A stretch of DNA of 64,000 nucleotides, taken from assembly GCF_032884065.1 (NCBI RefSeq), contig NC_088865.1, positions 46,967,243-47,031,242 on the forward strand. The letters run 5' to 3'. The notes below the pieces were generated by a model. That model was not told where the DNA came from. It did not search any database and saw only the letters and a program-made list of their open reading frames with translations. Made by a program: the position numbers and the translations under genes. This stretch comes from Artemia franciscana (lineage: Eukaryota > Arthropoda > Branchiopoda > Anostraca > Artemiidae). Below, in pieces: positions 56,914-64,000 of the stretch (positions within the stretch are counted from its first letter, which is position 1; each line of letters starts with the position of its first letter).

Positions 56914-58290
56914 CAAAGCTGTTTGTGTAGAAAAAACTTCAACATATCCATAGCATTAGAATGGATTTTGTTGGCCGATCAGATGTAAATCAATATTCTA
57001 TCTACTTTTTTCTAAAGATATCCACTGGTCATCAATATTTGCTAAAGAAGCAAGATCAAACCTATGATACATTTGTACATTCGATTGTACATTTTGTACA
57101 TTTTTCCTCCATTATTGTATAGTTTTTTGATTGTACATTTTGCATGAATAATTTTATTTGTCTCTCTCATTAACACATAAACAATTTTTTATTTTCTTTG
57201 CAATTCATAGATGTGTGTAATCGGTATTTTACAGTGATTTTCTCCAACCCCAAATCTTGTGTCTTATTTTTTGTTTTGAACCACGTTCTCCCTCTTGGTT
57301 TTGAACATCTAGCTTAATGTTTCTAACATTCTTCAAATACATTTACTAAAAGGGGGCAATTACTCTCATTTACGGAACGATTTCTGTTAATTTTAAGTTT
57401 TTACTTATTTTCAGCTGAAGCAACTTCTGTTTATTTCTTAGTTTCTGATTTTTTTTTTTTTGTACGGGGAAATTCCACTTTCCAATACAGAACTCCCTCC
57501 CCCACAGAGAATACCTCAAAATAAAGTTCCTCTAGCTTGAAATAACCCCTCGCCCTAAAAGTTTTCTCTAGGAAATTTAATTCTCAGTGAAAGTTTTCCA
57601 TAAAATTCCCGCTCCCCACGAAAATACCGCTCGTGGGGGGGGGGGGGAATCCTCTAGTAAATTCTGACCTCATTGAAAAATTCTCCTTTGGGCATCTCAC
57701 GTTAATTTTACTCAGCTGAAATCACATAAACTAAGTCTGTTCAGTCTGGAAAATATCGAAAAAGGGTTAAATTAAGGTCACTCCTAAGAATAGTAAAACA
57801 CTCAAACTTTGAAGGGGTCCTTCCTATGTGTGTGGAAGAAGCATATTTTTTGGTACAATTGTTGTTCCACCTTATCATTTATTATATGAACACATGTTTT
57901 TGTCCGACGAAAGGAAAAGGAGTAAAAGCTCTCAAAACCTTGATCCACAAGCCCTAGAAAGTATTGAAAATAGGAAACAAACGTTAAAATATGGAAAATA
58001 GTCACTTAAGGTCTTAAAAACGTTTACCCAGATACCATTTTTAGAGACTAGAGATTTTCTAGGGTCTTGATTGGACTTAATTTCTTTGATTTTGTCCAGA
58101 TTTTAATAGTTTGGTCTGACTTTCATGGTTTTTAATTTTATGGATTGGTCTTGATTTTTTCCGGTTAGTCTTGTTTTCTTTGGATTAGTCTTGATTTCTA
58201 TTAGTTTAATTTGAATTCTATGATTTGGTCTAAATTTTTATGATTTGTTATATATTTCTACCTTTCTCTTTTTTTCAATCTCTAAGTTCC
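56914..58290 (-). repeat. Family C long inverted repeat, right arm (about 1.38 kb)
   Basis: Exact mirror order of the left arm: ACAAAGCTGTTTGTGTA, GGCCGATCAGATGTAAATCA, ATGTACAA-type repeats, TTTTGAACCACGTTCTCCCT, the C-rich complement of the G tract (57600-57660 includes a long G run not in the left arm), and TGGTTTTTAATTTTATGGAT, ending CAATCTCTAAGTTCC. The few differences are mostly single-base or run-length. Confidence 0.92.
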
Positions 58291-58294
58291 TTAG

Positions 58295-59235
58295 TGCGTG
58301 CCAATTTTTGTTCATTGAACTTGTTTCCTACTAATTTTTCTTCTTGAAAATTATTGCATAATGATTTATCTCTTCGTGAAACTTGTATATAATTTTTTTT
58401 CTCGTGAAACTGATTTTGTTCATGGAAATAATTGCGTTCTGATTTTTGTTCATGTAACTTGTTTTGTACTGATTTTTGTTCATTAATATTGTTTTATGTT
58501 GACTTTTCTCTTCGTATAACTTATATATTGATTTTTTCATCGTGAAACTGATTTTGTTCATGGAACTTACTGCGGGTTGGTTTTCGTTCATGGAATTTTT
58601 AGCGTGAGGATTTTTGTTCGTCAACCCTGTTCATGATGATTTCTTTTCTTCGTGAAACTTGGACATTGATTCTTTTCACAAAACTCATTTTGTTCATTGG
58701 AATTTCTTGTTTGTTAGTTTTTGCTCCTGGAAGTTATTGTGTGCTGATTTTTTTGTTCGTGAAACTTCTTGCATCTTGATTTTTCAAGTCGTAAAATTCA
58801 CACATACATTTTTCTTCTTATGAAACTGACTTTGTTCATGGAAGTTATTGCGTTTTGATTTTTTGTTCATGGAATTTGTAGCCTGAGGATTTTCGTTGGT
58901 AAAACCTGTTTCATGTTGATTTTTTCTCTTCGTGAAACTTGCACATTAATTTTTCGCCTCACCAAACTAATTTTGTTCCTGGAACTTATTGCTCGCTGAT
59001 TTTTATTTGTTCGTGAAACTTCTTACATCTTGATTTTTCTCATCGTAAAACTTGTAGATAGAGTTTTCTCCTCGTGAAACTGATTTTGCTTATGAAACTT
59101 GTTGCTTACTGATTTTTGTTCGTGGAACTTGTTGTTTGCAGATTTTGTTCGTGAAATTTGTTACATGTTGATTTTTCTCTTCGTGAAATTTGTACATTGA
59201 TTTTTCTCCTCGTGAAACTGATTTTCGCTAAGGGG
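58295..59235. repeat. Minisatellite array of TTCGTGAAACTTG...TGATTTTT units
   Basis: About 30 diverged units of roughly 30 bp, each a variant of GTTCATGGAACTTGTTGC or TTCGTGAAACTTGTACATTG followed by GATTTTT. Longer-period order (TTCATGG then CTCGTGAAACTGATTTTG) repeats every few units. The minus-strand 97-codon frame at 58331-58624 is a translated by-product (MNKNQ repeats). Confidence 0.85.
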
Positions 59236-59534
59236 TGGGTTAGCCACTGAGTTTAACCGGCTAGGATTTAATAGAAAATATTATCAAAAAAATGACCATA
59301 TAAAATTAAGTCACATGTGTCGTGCCCCCATTTTACTATATTTTGAGCAAACTTAGATCATTCTCTAAGAAAACATTTTTGAACATTCTCTAATAAGAAC
59401 TATTTTTCTATGTTTTGTACAATTTGTATCATTCTCCAAGAAAACATCTTTAGAAATCATCTAAGAAGTTACCTCCAAAATGCTAGGATCATATTGCTAA
59501 GAAGTGAAGAATCGCTTTGTTTTGGTCTATAATA
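59236..59534. other. Short stretch without recognisable gene
   Basis: AT-rich; contains AAGAAAACAT..TTGAACATTCTCTAA / TTAGAAATCATCTAAG semi-repeats. Nothing else. Confidence 0.35.
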
Positions 59535-61150
59535 CCCCTCTAAAGTGTTACTTAGCAAGCAGGTGCACTTCAAATATAACCTAACTATAGTAGTCGGTTT
59601 TCCCCTCAGCATCTCAGTTATTGCAGTCATAGGAAACACGTAATCAATAGCATGGGAACTCTCTGCATTTGGAATTGGTTATTTCGTAGTATCTATTTCG
59701 TGAATCATAATATCAGAAATAGATTGCTGGTCCAGCTGTCAAGGCTGCAGTTCCATTGGATGGGAACCGCCCCTTGGAATCCTATTGGGACAAAAATAAT
59801 TAGAATATAATGGCTCTCCAAGAAAAACACGGCCCTTTCGAACCCTAACGGGGACAAAAATCACTAGCATATAAAGGTTCCCTGAGATAAACGCTGTGAA
59901 AGAAAAATAAATCTCGAAGAAAAAAATCTCTCAAAGTATTATGTATCACCCACGTGTTTTCGTCCCTCAGTTGCAACTGGGACTTCCCACGGGTCCTGAA
60001 GAAACCAGTCGCGTTGGTAGACGTCATCCTTAACACTGATAAATGTTTTAAAGAATTAAAGAATTCATGAAGAAAAACGAATTGAAGAAAATGTCTTAAA
60101 AATGTCTGAAAATGTCATGAAATGTCTTGAAGCGTCTTGAAAAACGACTCGAAGAAAAATGTCTTTAAAAATGGCTTGAAATGTCTTGAAAACATATTGA
60201 AGAAAAATGTCTTAAGAAACGTCTTGAAATGTCTTGAAACGTCTTGACATATATTTTGGAGAAAAATTTGGTTTGACGTGTCTTGAAACATCTTGGAAAA
60301 CATCTTAAAGAAAAATGTATTAAAAAACGTCTTGAAATGTCTTGAAACGTCTTAAAAAACATCTTGAAATTTAAATTTTTTAAGAAATGTCTTAAAATGC
60401 TTTGATTAGTCTTGAAAAACATCTTGAAGAAAAGTGTCTTAAAAACGTCTTGAAATATCCTGAAAAGTCTTGCCAAACGTCTTGACAATGAAATTGGATA
60501 CTAGGGTCCGATGGAATTGGAAGCTTCAGTCCCGTTGAGATTGACTGCCAGGGCACCCAATTGGATTTGACTGCTCGGGCCCCTAGGACCTTTTATTGAA
60601 ATGGTTGCTAGGGCCCCCAGTGGTTAGTTTAGGGGCCCGATGAGATTGGATGCTGGGGCCCCATTGGAAGTGGTTGCTAGGGCCCTGGTGATTATGTTAG
60701 GGCCTCCACTGGAAATGACTGCTAGGGCCCCTAGGGTTCCCAGTTGAAATGGTTGCCAGGACCCCTGGTGATAGGTCGGGTAGGGTCCCCGATGAAATTG
60801 GATACTAGGGTCTATGTTTTTGTTAGGGGCTACTAATGAAATTGGATGCTAGGATCCCCAATGGAATTGATTGCTAGGATCCAACGTCCTGAAGGGTCCT
60901 CCGCTAGTGGGCCCTGAAGGTTTTCCCCTGGCCTTCGTAGGTTTTCTTAATGATCATAGAAACTATTAAGTATCACTAGTTTAGGTAACAACCAAACCCT
61001 GTGACAGAACATGCAAGGAAATCCTTGGGTAAATAAGCCCCACATGAAGGTTTTTTAAGGACTATCTATTATATAACAATCCTAGAAAATCCTGATTTGG
61101 CGGAGCCCCTTGTAAGTTTTTTAGGGAATTAACACATGCATCGCTCAGAA
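59535..61150 (+). repeat. Family F dispersed repeat, copy 2, with two minisatellites
   Basis: Same order as 1590-3010: AGCAAGCAGGTGCACTT, CATCTCAGTTATTGCAGTCA, TTCCATTGGATGGGAAC, AAAGGTTCCCTGAGA, CACCCACGTGTTTT, TCTTGAAA array (60060-60485), GGTAAATAAGCCCCACATGA. In addition a second minisatellite at 60490-60900 (units such as TTGGATGCTAGGGCCCC and GTTGCTAGGGCCCC, about 40-50 bp) has no counterpart in copy 1. Confidence 0.75.
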
Positions 61151-61339
61151 AACACTCTCTATTATGTAATAAAGCAAAAGTAATCATTCCCTATGACGTT
61201 ACATGCACTTGCTGGCTGTCGTCGGAATGACGGAATAGGGATGCGTTCAATAGGGCTGTCGTAGGAATGAAGGAATAGGGCTATCATGAAATCCAGGGAT
61301 AGGGCTGCCATAAAAACCATGGAGGTGTCACTTAAAACT

Positions 61340-61596
61340 AAAGATTCAAATCAGACTTAAAACGAACAAATATCACTACAAACAAGAGTTTGGCTTCTAA
61401 CCCCTCACTTCACTGTAAAAATCTAAGGCCTTCTGTCTCGTTGGTGCTTTAGAGAAAACGTATTATATTACAGATGTATTCTTTTATACCTAAAACATGG
61501 GATTGAAAAATAAATACTATAGTGAGATAAATTCTTAATCTGCTGAGGTTTCAGCCATTAACACCATTAAATTTTAAATATTCAGCTATTCCAATA

Positions 61597-61681
<85 letters not shown>

Positions 61682-61905
61682 TAGTTTTCAATAAAACACA
61701 AATAACTAAGTAGGCATTATATTTTTACAGTTAAGGAAGAGGGTAGTAGCCAAACTTTGGTTTATCGTGATTTTTGTTCGCTATCAGTTTGACTTGAATA
61801 TTCAGTTTAAGTTTTGTTCGTTTTAAGATTTATATATTCATTTATTTTAGTACCTGTTATATGTTTGCTTGTTATAATTGCTTATTTTGGTTAGTTTTGC
61901 ATTTT
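61340..61905. mobile_element. Family D element, short version, with (TAA)n
   Basis: Inverted ends: ATCACTACAAACAAGAGTTT with CTTCACTGTAAAAATCT on the left, ATATTTTTACAGTTAAGGAA with AAACTTTGGTTTATCGTGAT on the right, then the outer block GTTCGTTTTAAGATTTATAT found inverted at 33.9-34.0 kb. It is a relative of 33830-36230 with a single internal block. Confidence 0.7.
61597..61681. repeat. (TAA)n microsatellite, about 28 units
   Basis: Uninterrupted AAT/TAA units, inside the family D element. Confidence 0.97.
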
Positions 61906-61907
61906 AT

Positions 61908-63302
61908 TAAAGAAAAAAAAACAAGTTTTTTTAACTGAAAGTAAGGAGCGATATTAAAACTTGAAACGAGCAGATATTACTCCGTGTTTGAAAGGGGCTG
62001 TTCCTTCCTCAACGCCCCGCTCTTTACGCTAAGGTTCGACTCTTTCTCTTAATTCTACTTTATAAGACAGTAAATAACATGTCGCTCCTTACTTTCAGTT
62101 AAAAAAACTTGTTTTTTTATTTAATTTCTGAACGTTTTTGAATTAAAGCATGTTTGATTTTGGCTCTGCGCACATGAATAATTAAAACAAAATTTTCACA
62201 TGTTTTTTTTTGGCTAAATGGCTTTCTCTTAGTTTCGACTAGACGATTTTGGGAAAAAGAGTTGAAGAGGAGGCTTATCTCCTCCAATTTTTCGGTTACT
62301 TAAAAAGGCAACTAGAGTTTTTAATATTTAACGGGCATTTTTATTAGTAAAAATACACGTAACTTACAAATTAACTTACGTAACGAACTTCTATATTCGT
62401 ATATTTTTATTATGTATATGAGGGGGTTTGCCCCTTCGTTAATACCTCGCTCTTTACACTAAAGCTTTAATTTTGTCTCAATTCTTTAAGATTGACCCCT
62501 GAACCACAAAATCTGTAGAATAAATAGTTGAAATTACTAAAAATACTTTAGCGAAAAGAGGGAGGTATTTAGGAAGAGATGAACCCCCCATATACATAAT
62601 AATCTCCGTTCGTTTTAAGTTTTAATTATTTTTTCATTGTTTTTTTTTAAATAATGCTAGAAAATCCTGCGCCCTCTTCATGGAATTTCTCCTCTCCCAT
62701 GACAAATTCCTCCATGGGAAGATCCTCCCACGTAGCCCACTCCCCTCAACCCCCAACCAAAAAATCCCCCTGAAAAGTTCTGTACACTTCCAAATAACCA
62801 TTACTGTGTGTAAACACTGGTCAAAGTTTGTAAATTACAGTCCCTCCCCTGGGGACTGTGGGGAGTAAGTCAGCCCCAAAGACATAGTTTTTCGACTATG
62901 CTGAACAAAATGGCTATCTTAAAATTTTGATCCATTGACTTTGGGAAAAACATGAGCTTGGGAGGGGGACCGGGTGCCCTCCAATATTTTTGGTCACTTA
63001 AAAAGGGCACGGGAACTATTAATTTCCGTTCAAATCAGCCCTCTTGCGAAATTCTAGGACCACTTGGTCGATACGATCTCCCTTTGGAAAAAAAGCAATT
63101 AAAGAAAAAAACAAATAAACACGCACCCGTGATTGGTCTTCTGGCAAAAAAATACCAAGCTCCACATTTTGTAGATAAGAGCTTGAAGCTTTTACAACAG
63201 GGTTCTCAGATACGCTGAATGAGATGGTGTGATTTTTGTTAAGATCGTAAGACTTTTAAGGGGTGTTTTCCCCCATTTTCCAAAATAAGGCAAATTTTCT
63301 CG
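61908..63302 (-). mobile_element. B unit, minus orientation, hairpin end missing
   Basis: Begins with an A foldback (61908-62128) whose right stem is deleted, so AAGACAGTAAATAACA joins straight to TGTCGCTCCTTACTTTCAG. Minus-oriented B blocks follow (GGTTTGCCCCTTCG, TGGGAAGATCCTCCCACG, GGGTGCCCTCCAAT) to GGCAAATTTTCTC at 63300. The last roughly 200 bp with the hairpin are replaced by an A half-foldback. Confidence 0.88.
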
Positions 63303-64000
63303 GAGCGTTTAGAAGGGAACATCCCCTTTCATATACGGAGTAATTTATGTTAGTTTTAAGTTTTATTCTCGCTCCTTACTTTCAGTTAAAAAAACTTATT
63401 TTTTTTATTTAATTTCTGAACGTTTTTGAATTATTGAATGTTTTGATTTTAGCTCTCTGCACAGGAATAATTAAAACGAAATTTGTATATTAATTTATTT
63501 TTATGGCTAAATGGCTTTCTCATAGTTTTGATCGGACAATTTTGAGAAAAAAGGAGCTAGGGAGTAGCCTAGTTACCCTCCAATTTTTTGGTTATTTAAA
63601 AAGGTAATTAGAACTTTTAGTTTCTTATAAACGTTTTTATTAGTAAAAATAAACGTAACTTACGAACTAACTTTTGTAATGAACTTCTATATTCGTATGT
63701 TTTTATTACGTATATGAGGGGGTTCACCCCCTGGTCAATACCTCGCCTTTTACACTAAAGCTTAAATTTTGTCCCAATTCCTTAAGAATGACCCATGAAT
63801 CATAAAGGCCGTAGAATAAATAGTTGAAATTAATAAAATTTCTTCAGCATAAAGAGGTAGGTATTTGGAGAAGGTGAACCCCTCAAATGCTTAATAGTTT
63901 CTGGTTGCTTTAAGTTTTAATACTGTTCCTTACTTTCAGTTGAAAAAACTTTTTCATATTTATTTTTTCATTGTTCTTTAAAAAAATGCTGAAAAATCCT
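63303..64000 (-). mobile_element. A half-foldback and second B unit, minus orientation, running off the window
   Basis: 63303-63415 is a right half of A (GGGAACATCCCCTTTCATAT, TTCTCGCTCCTTACTTTCAG). Then minus-oriented B sequence restarts from its A-proximal side (GGCTCTCTGCACAGGAATAA, TGAACCCCTCAAATGC) and continues past the window end. Two units thus lie head to tail. Confidence 0.88.

Noticed and set aside
60165..60488. Minus-strand 107-codon frame rich in Phe, Lys and Arg
   Set aside because: A translation of the minisatellite; the repeated 'FKTFQDISRRF' peptides come from the DNA unit.

Overview
This window looks like gene-poor, repeat-dominated DNA from a large AT-rich animal genome, most likely an arthropod. 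There is no bacterial gene layout: no operons, no ribosome-binding sites, and almost no long open frame. What coding sequence exists is decayed mobile-element sequence: non-LTR retrotransposons, a Penelope-like element and an animal Mutator-like/YqaJ transposase. The dominant repeat (a foldback carrying AAAACGAACAGAAATTA) reminds me of brine shrimp (Artemia) genomic sequence. That is memory, not a search result.

Layout. 1-3000: a two-copy direct repeat, then a dispersed repeat with a TCTTGAAA minisatellite that recurs near the other end (59.5-61.2 kb). 3-9 kb: two LINE remnants on the minus strand, a candidate real terminal exon for a secreted, very cationic peptide (6249-6605), a two-copy repeat and a (TA)n tract. 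9-13.7 kb: an inverted composite element and G-rich tracts. 13.7-20.6 kb: B/foldback units flanking a broken Mutator-like/YqaJ transposase gene (15309-17434, minus). 20.6-22.2 kb: a LINE 3' end split by a hAT-like non-autonomous element. 22.2-24 kb: one possible host exon (22550-22857, minus). 24-28.7 kb and 31-32.7 kb: dense B units in both orientations. 33-41 kb: a long-arm inverted element with a LINE fragment inside it, another B unit and a LINE reverse-transcriptase remnant. 41.1-43.9 kb: a near full-length but dead LINE (minus). 45-47.3 kb: one arm of a long inverted repeat, a small TIR element and a Penelope-like reverse transcriptase. 50-52.9 kb: two more B units. 52.9-55 kb: a decayed tandem array. 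55063-58290: a 3.2 kb inverted repeat. 58.3-64 kb: minisatellites, the second copy of the opening repeat, a (TAA)n-bearing TIR element and two more B units.

The most unusual signal is the repeat system. About a dozen copies or part-copies of a roughly 1.75 kb unit (here 'B') begin with TC and a short perfect hairpin. Most end at a roughly 300 bp foldback (here 'A'). Within each good A copy the two arms match each other better than they match arms of other copies, and the loop is found in both orientations relative to the unit. Several otherwise different families share the same sequence boxes, so they may be one modular superfamily. Family letters A-F are mine; all repeat boundaries were read by eye and are approximate.
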